A stretch of DNA of 64,000 nt from Ensifer oleiphilus (GTDB taxonomy: Bacteria > Pseudomonadota > Alphaproteobacteria > Rhizobiales > Rhizobiaceae), in NCBI RefSeq assembly GCF_013371465.1, contig NZ_JABWDU010000009.1:62001-126000 (forward strand). The letters are read 5' to 3'. This document shows, piece by piece, positions 51,895 through 60,400 of the stretch (its first letter is position 1; each line of letters begins with the position of its first letter). The position numbers and the translations under genes were made by a program. Below the pieces are notes generated by a model. The model saw only the letters and a program-made list of their open reading frames with translations, made no database searches and had not been told where the DNA came from.

Positions 51895-52832
51895 GACTGA
51901 CGAAGCCTCGGATCGAGCCAGGATTGCACGATATCCGTCAGCAGGAAGACGACGGAGACGAGCACAGCGAAGGTGAGAGTCAGCCCCTGGATCAGCGGGT
52001 AATCCCTGGCGAAGATCGCCTCCAGCATCAGCCGGCCGACGCCCGGCACCGCAAAGACCGTCTCGGTGACCAGCGTTCCGCTCATCAGGTTGCCGATGGA
52101 AAGGCCAAGCAGCGTCACGGTCGAAACCAGCGCGTTGCGCAGGACATGCCTCGTCATGACGATACGCCGCGAAAGCCCCTTGGCGCGTGCGAACTGCACG
52201 TAGTCGGCATCGAGAACCTCGATCAGCGAGGCCCTGAGATTGCGAAGGATAATGGCCGAGGTGTAGAGCGCGACGCTGAGCGCCGGCAGCATCAGATGAT
52301 GAAGATTGTCGAGAAAGCTCGTCCCGTAGCCGCCGACGGGAAACCAGCGCATTTGGGCGGCCAGCACCGTCAAGAGCACCAGACCGATGTAAAAGACCGG
52401 CATCGACAGTCCGACCTGGAAGACGCTGCGGATCGTGACGTCGACGGCACTGTTGACCCGCGCGGCTGCAAGAAACGCCAGCGGACCGGCAAGGCAGATG
52501 GCCAACAGCACGGAATAGAGCGCGAGGAAGATCGTGGTCGGCAGGCGGTCGAGGATGATCTCGGTGACCGGTGCCTTCAGCATGATCGAACGGCCGAGAT
52601 CTCCAGTCAGCGTGTTCTTGACGAAAACCAGAAACTGGATCGGCAGCGGCTGGTCGAGACCGAGATTGTGGCGGATCTGCTCAAGTTGGGCGTCGGTGGC
52701 CTTAGCCTCGGCCATGGCAATCGCAGGGTCGCCGGGCAGCAGGCGGACAAGCAGGAAGATGAAGATCATGACCAGAAGAAAGGTCGGGATGATCTGCAGC
52801 AACCGCGCCAGAAGATAGGATAGGGAAGGCAT
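51891..52832 (-). CDS. Oligopeptide ABC transporter permease (OppB/DppB-like)
   Basis: 313-aa inner-membrane permease, MPSLSYLLARLLQIIPTFLLVMIFIFLLVRLLPGDPA, with the typical periplasmic segment and coupling loop DADYVQFARAKGLSRRIVMTRHVLRNALV. Follows the binding-protein gene by 65 bp. Confidence 0.93.
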   Translation of the reverse strand: MPSLSYLLARLLQIIPTFLLVMIFIFLLVRLLPGDPAIAMAEAKATDAQLEQIRHNLGLDQPLPIQFLVFVKNTLTGDLGRSIMLKAPVTEIILDRLPTTIFLALYSVLLAICLAGPLAFLAAARVNSAVDVTIRSVFQVGLSMPVFYIGLVLLTVLAAQMRWFPVGGYGTSFLDNLHHLMLPALSVALYTSAIILRNLRASLIEVLDADYVQFARAKGLSRRIVMTRHVLRNALVSTVTLLGLSIGNLMSGTLVTETVFAVPGVGRLMLEAIFARDYPLIQGLTLTFAVLVSVVFLLTDIVQSWLDPRLRQS

Positions 52833-52897
52833 GGATTGAACCTTGTGTGCGATGCCGGGCAGCGCTTGCCACCCGACCTCGTGAATTCAGGCTGTGG

Positions 52898-54475
52898 TCA
52901 CTTGGCCCGCCAGGCCTCGGAGAAATCGTTCGCACCGAGCGGCGTCTGCACATAGCCCTCGATCGACTTCGAGACAGCGACGGCAAAGGGCGTTTCGAAC
53001 AGGAAGAGCAGCGGCGCGCCTTCGGCGTAGATCTCCTGCATCTTCTTGTATTCGTCCTTGCGCTTGGCCGGATCGACCTCGACATTTGAGGCTTCGAACA
53101 GGGTGTTGAACTCTGCGTTGTTCCACCCCGTGCCCACGGCCTGGCGCTGCTTGTAGTAGCCGAGCCAGCCGGTCACCTGCGCCGGGTCGTTGACATCGTT
53201 TGCCCAACCATAGGTGTGGATGTCGAAGTCGCCGGAGCGGTTCTTTTCGCCGCGCGTGGGGTTGTCGACCTGCTCGACCTTGAGGTTGACGCCGAGCGGC
53301 GACCACATCTGCTGGAGGGCCGTGAACAGGGTCGCGTCGTCGGCGCTGCCGGCAAGCGTCGTGAACGTCACTTCGAAGCCGCCGCCGAGGCCGGCTTCGT
53401 CAAGCAATTGCTTGGCCTTTTCCGGGTTGTAGGGGTAGAGCGGCTCAGGCCCATAATGCAGTTGGGTGGCCGCCGACATCAGCGACGTCATCGGCTTGCC
53501 GGTGTCGAAGGTGACGAGCTTGATCAGCATGCTCTTGTCAGTGGCATAGTTCAGCGCCTGACGTACCTTGACGTCGGCAAGCGGGTTCTTGGCGCCGTCC
53601 TTGCGGGTCTCGCGTGTATTGATCGGCGCATAGACGATGCGGGTCGAGGGGAAGAGTTCCATCTTCAGCGCCGGATCGGCACCGAGCTCACCCACACGGG
53701 CGGAGGGAATGAATTCCGCCGCGTCGACTTCGCCGGCCTGAAGCTTGAGAATGCGGGTGGCATCGTCGGGGATGATGACAAAATCGACTTGATCCAGGTA
53801 GGGCAGCGGCTTGCCGTCTGCGCCTGGGCGCCAGTAGTTGGGATTGCGCTCGAACGTCATGCTCGAGCCCTGCATGCGGCTCTTCATCGTGAAGGGACCT
53901 GACGTCACCGGACCGGCCTCAAAGAAGGCGCGTGCCTTTTCCTGGTCGTTGGCGCCGGCCGCCTTCTCGAAAGCCGCCTTGGGCATGATGCCGGTGTTGA
54001 AGGTTGCCAGAATCGAGACGATTGTCGGGTCCGGGTTCTTGAGCGTCAGCGTCACCTGGTTGCCGTCGGCCGAGACCTTGTCGACGGCGCCAAGCAGGCC
54101 GGCCCATGGGCCAAGTTCGGGATTGCGGGCCCGATCGAGCGAGAACACCACATCGGCGCCGGTGAGGGCAGAGCCGTCGGAGAACTTCAGGCCGTCGCGC
54201 AACTTGAGCTTGATCGAAAGCCCGTCGGCCGCAACGTCATAACCTTCCGCCAGCCCCGGGACGATCGAACCGTCAGGGCCGTTGCGCAGCAGCGTTTCAT
54301 AGAGACCGGTGACCATCCAAAGATCGGGATTGCGATCGGCATAAACAGGGTCGATGACGGTGGAATCGTCGTAGCGGGCAAAGGTCATCGCACCGCCACG
54401 CTCCATAGCGAGCGCCGACGTGGCGGCAGCCAGTCCAAGCGCTGCGCCCAGCAAGATTGGCAACAAACGTTTCAT
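52898..54475 (-). CDS. Oligopeptide-type ABC substrate-binding protein
   Basis: 525-aa periplasmic SBP_bac_5 protein. Signal peptide MKRLLPILLGAALGLAAATSALA, mature start MERGGAMTFARYDDSTVIDPVYADRN. Family block VPGLAEGYDVAADGLSIKLKLRDGLKFSDGSALTGADVVFSL. First gene of the operon that also carries aminopeptidase P. Its promoter region carries the ATATTGGATCC motif shared with the epimerase/GntR spacer. Ligand predicted to be proline- or hydroxyproline-containing peptides or a related compound. Confidence 0.9.
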   Translation of the reverse strand: MKRLLPILLGAALGLAAATSALAMERGGAMTFARYDDSTVIDPVYADRNPDLWMVTGLYETLLRNGPDGSIVPGLAEGYDVAADGLSIKLKLRDGLKFSDGSALTGADVVFSLDRARNPELGPWAGLLGAVDKVSADGNQVTLTLKNPDPTIVSILATFNTGIMPKAAFEKAAGANDQEKARAFFEAGPVTSGPFTMKSRMQGSSMTFERNPNYWRPGADGKPLPYLDQVDFVIIPDDATRILKLQAGEVDAAEFIPSARVGELGADPALKMELFPSTRIVYAPINTRETRKDGAKNPLADVKVRQALNYATDKSMLIKLVTFDTGKPMTSLMSAATQLHYGPEPLYPYNPEKAKQLLDEAGLGGGFEVTFTTLAGSADDATLFTALQQMWSPLGVNLKVEQVDNPTRGEKNRSGDFDIHTYGWANDVNDPAQVTGWLGYYKQRQAVGTGWNNAEFNTLFEASNVEVDPAKRKDEYKKMQEIYAEGAPLLFLFETPFAVAVSKSIEGYVQTPLGANDFSEAWRAK

Positions 54476-54535
54476 CTCTCACTCCTCCTGTTTGATCGAC
54501 CGGCGAGCGCCGGCGCGACGCCTATCGCTGATTGG

Positions 54536-54549
54536 ATATTGGATCCTAT
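54536..54549. promoter_or_regulatory. Candidate GntR operator, copy near the peptide-binding-protein gene
   Basis: ATATTGGATCCTAT, sharing the first 11 bases with the perfect palindrome ATATTGGATCCAATAT at 56504. It lies 61 bp before the binding-protein start. The match suggests the GntR/FCD regulator at 56656 also controls this operon. Confidence 0.5.
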
Positions 54550-54640
54550 TTTTCCGGACGTTTTTCTTTGCGTCTGGATTGCAGCGCGGGCATTGTTGTT
54601 GTTCCCCTTTTAAAAGCGGTCGGCGGCGGGATTGATCCGC

Positions 54641-54670
54641 TTGCATAACCGACTTTAGCTGGACTAAAGT
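54641..54670 (+). promoter_or_regulatory. Promoter and XRE operator of the XRE-cupin gene
   Basis: TTGCAT (54641-54646) and CTAAAG/TAAAGT (about 54664-54670) give a possible promoter. A perfect inverted repeat ACTTTAG-N5-CTAAAGT (54652-54670) covers spacer and -10, 36 bp before the XRE gene, as expected for autorepression. Confidence 0.5.
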
Positions 54671-54705
54671 ACAACGACAGACGCGAGTCAAGCGGAAAGA
54701 AAATC

Positions 54706-55323
54706 ATGCCTCTCGATACCGACGAGGCGCCAGTGACAGATGCCGGCGCCCCCCTCACCGACATGCCTGCGGCCGCAACCATCGGCCAGATGCTGCGGGC
54801 CCGCCGCAAGGAAATCGGCAAGACGATGAAGCAGGTCGCGCGCGAAGCCGGCCTGACCGAGGGCTTCATCAGCCAGATCGAAAGAGGCATTTCCACCCCC
54901 TCACTGATCTCGCTCTATAACGTCGCCAATGCGCTCGGCACCAGCGTCGATACCTTCCTGTCGCAACCGCCGCAGCACGCCCACTCCATGGTGTCGCATG
55001 CCGGCGAACGCCGCGGCTACAATGTCGAGACGAAGGAACGTGTCTATGAGCTGCTCGAACGCGGTTTCCCAGGCGCGCAGCTCAACGGCTGCATCACCCA
55101 TATGCCGGTCGGCTACGCGTCCGAGCTGACCAGCCACGAAGGCGAGGACTTTCTCTATCTGATCGAGGGCGAAATGCTCTACGAGATCGACGGCAAGGAA
55201 TACGTGCTGAAGGCAGGCGATACCTTGCACTTCCCCTCATCCCTGCCGCACCGCGCCCGCAACATTGGCGCAGGGCCGGCCCGTGAACTCTGGGTCGGCA
55301 CCACGCGCATCATTGCCGAGTAA
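54706..55323 (+). CDS. XRE family regulator with cupin sensor domain
   Basis: 205-aa regulator: HTH_3 domain at about residues 25-85 (IGQMLRARRKEIGKTMKQVAREAGLTEGFISQIERGIS) and cupin_2 domain at about 130-195 (SHEGEDFLYLIEGEMLYEIDGKEYVLKAGDTLHFPSSLPH, split by family positions). Divergent from the oligopeptide operon and convergent with the epimerase gene. Same architecture as the protein at 31309, but only moderate similarity. Likely senses a peptide, amino acid or small carboxylate. Confidence 0.9.
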   Translation: MPLDTDEAPVTDAGAPLTDMPAAATIGQMLRARRKEIGKTMKQVAREAGLTEGFISQIERGISTPSLISLYNVANALGTSVDTFLSQPPQHAHSMVSHAGERRGYNVETKERVYELLERGFPGAQLNGCITHMPVGYASELTSHEGEDFLYLIEGEMLYEIDGKEYVLKAGDTLHFPSSLPHRARNIGAGPARELWVGTTRIIAE

Positions 55324-55338
55324 CAGGCTTCTGACGGC

Positions 55339-56370
55339 CTATTGCTTCCGCGGCCAGGTGTCGGCGAGCCGGTAGCCCGACGGCCAAGGGTCGGCCGGAT
55401 CGAGCATCACCTGATGCGTGCCGGTGACCCAGGCGCGCCCGGAGATTTCCGGGATGATGGCCGGGTGCCCGCCAACCGTCGTTTCGCCGACGATGCGGCA
55501 ATCGAAGGTCGAATCGATGATCGAGTGGCCGACGAAACGCTGCCCCACCTTCATCTGCCCGCGCGCGTGCAGCACTGCCATGCGCGCCGAGCAGCCGGTC
55601 CCGGTCGGCGAGCGGTCGAGCTTGGCCGGCTGAATCACCACCGTATTGCGGCCATGAAGGACACCCTCGCGCTCCTCGACCGGCAGCGTCAGCTGGCAGA
55701 ACGAGATATGCGCCCATTCCGGGTTTTCCGGATGCGTGAAGCCGAGCTGCTCGTTGGCCGCACGGGTGATCTTGATGCCGGTCTCGGCGAGTTCACGCGC
55801 TTCGTCCGGAGTGACGGCAAAGCCAAGCGTGCGCGCGTCGGTGATGACGAAGCTGTCGCCGCCATAGGCAGTGTCGACCGTCAGCGTGCCGAGCCCTTCC
55901 ACTTCGAGCTTGGCATCGAGCTTGCCGGCAAAGGATGGGACGTTTGTGACGGTGATGCGCTCCGCCTTGCCATTGCGGCAGGTGGCGACCACATCGACCA
56001 ATCCACCGGGCGCCTCCAGCACCATCCGCGTCTCCGGCTCCTGCATCGGCACGATGCCGCTGTCGAGCAGCACGGTCGAAACGCAGATCGAGTTGGAACC
56101 GGACATCGGCGGCGTGTCCTCCGGCTCCATGATGATGAAGCCCATGGTCGCGCGCGGGTCCTTCGGCGGGACCAGCAGGTTGATATGGCGGAACACGCCG
56201 CCCCGCGGCTCGTTGAGCACGAAGTTGCGCAAGGTCTGATCCTCGGCGATGAAACGCCGCTGCTCCCAGAGTGTCTTGCCGGGCGGCGGCGCCACGCCGC
56301 CGACGATGACATCGCCAACTTCGCCTTCCGCATGGCAGGAAACAATATGAATGACCTTGCTGCTTCGCAT
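55339..56370 (-). CDS. Proline racemase superfamily enzyme (hydroxyproline epimerase / 3-hydroxyproline dehydratase)
   Basis: 343-aa cytoplasmic enzyme. Start at ATG 56370 with GGAGG upstream. The first catalytic position, Cys in MCGHGT of proline racemase, is Ser here ([11 protein letters not shown]); the second is Cys in [19 protein letters not shown]. The family includes proline racemase, 4-hydroxyproline 2-epimerase and trans-3-hydroxy-L-proline dehydratase; the Ser/Cys pair argues against plain proline racemase but does not settle which activity. Divergent from a GntR regulator; no other hydroxyproline genes (oxidase, Pyr4H2C deaminase, semialdehyde dehydrogenase) are within the window. 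Confidence 0.85.
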   Translation of the reverse strand: MRSSKVIHIVSCHAEGEVGDVIVGGVAPPPGKTLWEQRRFIAEDQTLRNFVLNEPRGGVFRHINLLVPPKDPRATMGFIIMEPEDTPPMSGSNSICVSTVLLDSGIVPMQEPETRMVLEAPGGLVDVVATCRNGKAERITVTNVPSFAGKLDAKLEVEGLGTLTVDTAYGGDSFVITDARTLGFAVTPDEARELAETGIKITRAANEQLGFTHPENPEWAHISFCQLTLPVEEREGVLHGRNTVVIQPAKLDRSPTGTGCSARMAVLHARGQMKVGQRFVGHSIIDSTFDCRIVGETTVGGHPAIIPEISGRAWVTGTHQVMLDPADPWPSGYRLADTWPRKQ

Positions 56371-56503
56371 TTTCGCCTCCACGCGATGCATGCGGACCGT
56401 ATCCACATGCCCTGCCTTGATATCTATACATCGACACGCGGGAGAAGGGCTCTCTCACGGCGACCGAAGAGCCGCCACCGCCGACGCGTCAACAGTCATA
56501 GAA

Positions 56504-56519
56504 ATATTGGATCCAATAT
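56504..56519. promoter_or_regulatory. Perfect palindromic GntR operator candidate
   Basis: ATATTGGATCCAATAT, a perfect 16-bp palindrome in the 285-bp AT-rich spacer between the epimerase and the GntR regulator, 134 bp from the epimerase start and 136 bp from the regulator start. A partial copy occurs at 54536 before the oligopeptide operon. Confidence 0.6.
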
Positions 56520-56655
56520 ACAATGTGAAATATACGAAATTTTTGCGCAGGCCCCGGCCTCTGTTGCCCGGCCGTGGGAATGGACCTATGACCGGAAGGA
56601 CGGCAGGCTCCGCACTGCCATAGCCAGAGACACAAGCCACCGGGAACTGGACGCG

Positions 56656-57321
56656 ATGAAACTCGATGCCGTTGATATCAGGCAAGCTGCTTCCGCCGCC
56701 GATATCGTTTACGAGGCATTGCGCAAGGCGATCATCGAGGGCGCGCTTGCAGAAGGCGAGAACCTGCGGCAGGACCAGATCGCCCAGATGTTCAACACCA
56801 GCCGTATCCCGGTGCGTGAAGCGCTTTCGCGCCTTGAGCAACACGGCTTGATCACGACGCAGCGCTACAAGGGCGCCGTCGTCGCCGGTCTTTCCATCGA
56901 GGAGATCGAGGAGATCTTCGAGTTTCGCGCCCTTCTCGAAGCCGAGGTCATCCGGCTCGCGGTTCCCAATCTGGATCGAAAGACGCTCGACCTTGCCCGC
57001 AGGCACTGCGACGACTTTGGTAAAGAATCCGATTCGGCAAAGTGGGGCGAAACCAACCGCAACTTCCACTACAGCCTCTATGAAGCCGCACGCCGGCCCT
57101 ACTATCTGCAAATCGTGCGTGCCTCGCTGGATCGCATCGATCGTTATCTGCGCGCTCAGCTGACGCTGACGGACGGCATGAAGCGTGCAGCGCGCGAGCA
57201 CGAGGCGATCTTCGACGCCTGCGCCAAAGGGGATGCCGATATGGCCTCCTCCCTGACACGGGATCACATCCTCGATGCCGGCCGCTCGCTCGTCGTTTTC
57301 CTGAGAGATCAGAGGGGTTAA
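56656..57321 (+). CDS. GntR family regulator with FCD domain (FadR subfamily)
   Basis: 221-aa regulator. The winged HTH occupies about residues 10-80 (IVYEALRKAIIEGALAEGENLRQDQIAQMFNTSRIPVREALSRLEQHGL) and an FCD all-helical effector domain about 88-210, with metal-binding-type His residues (NRNFHYSLYEAA, EHEAIFDAC, LTRDHIL). The start is set at ATG 56656, just before the HTH; longer in-frame readings run antisense through the epimerase gene. Likely regulator of the epimerase and, through the shared motif, of the oligopeptide operon. Confidence 0.9.
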   Translation: MKLDAVDIRQAASAADIVYEALRKAIIEGALAEGENLRQDQIAQMFNTSRIPVREALSRLEQHGLITTQRYKGAVVAGLSIEEIEEIFEFRALLEAEVIRLAVPNLDRKTLDLARRHCDDFGKESDSAKWGETNRNFHYSLYEAARRPYYLQIVRASLDRIDRYLRAQLTLTDGMKRAAREHEAIFDACAKGDADMASSLTRDHILDAGRSLVVFLRDQRG

Positions 57322-57405
57322 GCGCCTCTTCGCCGGCCATCGACAGCCATGATACGCATGGCGCACTCTGATGCTGATCGTCGTTCAACTCTTGGGCGTC
57401 CAAGG

Positions 57406-57434
57406 TTGACAATGCGTCCCGAACCTTGAAAAAG
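57406..57434 (+). promoter_or_regulatory. Possible promoter of the macroglobulin-pbpC unit
   Basis: Consensus TTGACA at 57406-57411 in the 151-bp gap before the macroglobulin gene. The -10 about 17 bp on (AAAAAG) is poor, so this is only a candidate. Confidence 0.25.
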
Positions 57435-57472
57435 TGAAGCCCTATCGAGACCGGTTGCGTTGGGAGGACTTG

Positions 57473-60400
57473 ATGTCTGTGCGCGCGTTTTTCGGCCTTT
57501 CCACTCTCCTTGTTTCTGTTTTGGCCACCGGAAGTCCGGCCTTTTCGGCCGAGACCGGCCGGCAGGTCGAGATCACGCAAGACGCCGATTATTTCGGGTT
57601 CGATCTTCGAACCGAGCAGAATGTTTCCCTGGACCAGTGCGAGACCGCCTGCATTGCGGATCAATCCTGCCGTGCGTTCACCTACAATCCCAAGGTGAAA
57701 TGGTGTTTCCTGAAATCCGACTTCAACCAGCTGAACGATTTTCCAGGCGCCATCGCCGGCAAGGTCGTCCAGGCACAGGCGGTTCAAGCGGACCTCGGCG
57801 CCCCGCCGCGGCTATCCTTCCTGTCTGATCAGATCCTGCAGGATGCGCGCGACGCCAAGGCAAATCTTTCCCTTGCCGAAGACCAGCAGGGCTTTGGCGT
57901 CAACGGCCTGATCGAATCGGCGCGAGCTCTGGCGTCGTCGGGCACGATCGACGCTGCGTTGAAAGCATTCCAGGGCGCGCTTGCCATCACCCCCGATGAC
58001 AGTGAACTGTGGCTGGAGACGGCACGCACGGCAAACCGAATTACCGGCAATACCGAGGTCGCAACGCAGGCGGCGCTTGCAGCTATCAACGGCTACGAGC
58101 TGACCCGCACGGCAGAAAGCCGCGCCCATGCGCTGGCCGTTCTCGCCAAGGCGCTGGAAAATGCCGAGAATTTCCGCGGATCGCTCAATGCCTACAAGGC
58201 CAGCCTCGAACTCGTGCAATCGAAAACGGTCGAGACGGCCTATCTCGACCTGAAAGAGCGCAAGCGCTTCCGCGTCATCGAAAACACTGTCGACGCCGAC
58301 AGCGCCACGCCGCGCGCCTGCGTGCAATTCTCCGAGCAACTGCTGAAGAGCGGCGCCGACTATGCGTCCTTCGTCACCGTGGATGGTGCCGCCGCGAAGG
58401 CGGTGGAAGCCAAGGGCGACCAGATCTGCGTCGAGGGGCTGTCGCACGGCCAGCGCTACAAGCTGACGCTACGCACCGGCCTGCCCTCGTCGGTCGATGA
58501 GGTGCTGGAAGCGCCGGTCACGCTCGAGGTCTACGTCAAGGATCGCGGCCAGGTCGTGCGCTTTACCGGCGACAGCTTCGTGCTGCCGTCGACGGCGCGA
58601 CGCGGCATTCCGATCGTTTCGGTCAACATCGACAACGCCAAGCTCAAGCTCTATCGCATCGGCGACCGCAGCCTGGCGCAGGTGTTGCAGAATTCGCAGT
58701 TCCTGACACAGATCGACGGCTACAGCGCCCAGCGCATCCAGGACGAAAGCGGCGAACTGGTCTGGGAAGGATCGATCGCCATCGACAGCGTGCTCAACAA
58801 GGAAGTGGTTACCAGCTTCCCGGTCGATGAAGCCTTGCCGAAGCGCAAGGCCGGCGTCTACGTGCTGACGGCTGCGTCCGAAACCGGTCTCAGCCAAGAC
58901 TGGGATGCGCGCGCTACGCAGTGGTTCGTCGTTTCCGATATCGGCGTGTCGACCTATGCCGGCACCGACGGCCTCAACGTCTTTGCCCGGTCGCTCGCAA
59001 CCGCCAAGCCGATCGAAGGCGTCGAGTTGCAGCTTGTCGCCAAGAACAACGAGATCCTCGGCACGGCAACGACCGACGGAGACGGTCGCGCCACCTTTAC
59101 CGCCGGCCTCATTCGCGGCGCGGCCGCGCTGACGCCTGCGGTGATCACCGCAAAGAACGGTGAAGACGATTTCGTCTTCCTCGACATGACCCGAGCCGGC
59201 TTCGACCTTTCGGATCGAGGCGTTACGGGTCGTGCGGCTCCCGGCGCAATCGACATTCTTGCCTGGACCGAACGCGGGATCTACCGCGTCGGCGAAACGG
59301 TGCATGCCGCAGCGCTCGCCCGCGACGTCAATGGCGAGGCGATCGAGAACCTGCCCCTCACCTTCGTCTTCCTGCGCCCCGATGGCGTCGAATATCGGCG
59401 GATGATCAGCAACGGCGGCAAGCTCGGTGGCCATACGCTCGACCTCGATGTTCAGGAAAACGCCATGCGTGGCACCTGGACGATGCAGATCTTCACCGAC
59501 CCCAAGGCTTCGCCGATCGGAGAAAAGCAGTTCCTTGTCGACGATTTCGTGCCGGATCGCACCGAGTTCGACCTGACGAGCGAAGCAAAAGAGATCGCCA
59601 TCGGCGAACCGGTGCAGGTCGCAGTAGATGGACGCTATCTCTATGGCGCACCGGCCGCCGGGCTGACGCTTGAAGGTGAAGTTGTTCTGAAGCCCACGCG
59701 CGAAAATGCTGCCTTCAAGGGCTATTTCTTCGGCCTTGCCGACGAAGAGGCGAGCGAGGATACGCGCCTGCCGCTCGAAGAGCTCGTGCCCCTTGATGAC
59801 GAGGGCAAATCGACGTTCGACGTCGTGCTCGCCGAAGTGCCGTCGACGACACAACTCATCAACGCCAATGTCACGGTGCGCATGCGCGAGGCCGGCGGCC
59901 GTGCCGTCGAGCGCTCCCTGACGCTGCCGGTAAGGCCGGAAGGTCCTGTCATCGGCATCAAGCCGGAATTCTCGGGCGACCTGCAGGAAAACTCGGTCGG
60001 AAAATTCCGCGTGATTGCCATCGATGCGGACGGCGGCAAGGCCGCCATGCCCGGCGCGCTCTGGAAGCTCGTCAGCGTCGAGCGCAATTATCAATGGTAC
60101 CGCGACGGAACCGCCTGGAAGTATGAGCCTGTTGTTTCCACCAAGCAGGTGGCGAACGGCACGATCGATGTGACCGCCGACGGCAGCGAGATCTCGGTAC
60201 CGGTCGGCTGGGGGCGCTACCGTCTCGAAGTTGAGACTTCCGCCCTCGATGGACCGACGTCGAGCGTCGAGTTCGACGCCGGCTGGTACGTCGCCTCGAC
60301 ATCGACCGAGACGCCCGATGGCCTCGAAATCGCCCTCGACAAGGAAAACTACGCCGTCGGCGAGACCGCCAAGCTCAAGGTTTCTCCGCGTTTTGCCGGC

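Noticed and set aside
55342-56655. Long plus-strand open frame running into the GntR gene, giving a 659-residue reading
   Set aside because: It is antisense to the epimerase-family gene and its composition (Arg/His-rich, no known domain) is typical of GC-rich shadow frames. Only the last 221 residues are a real GntR protein.
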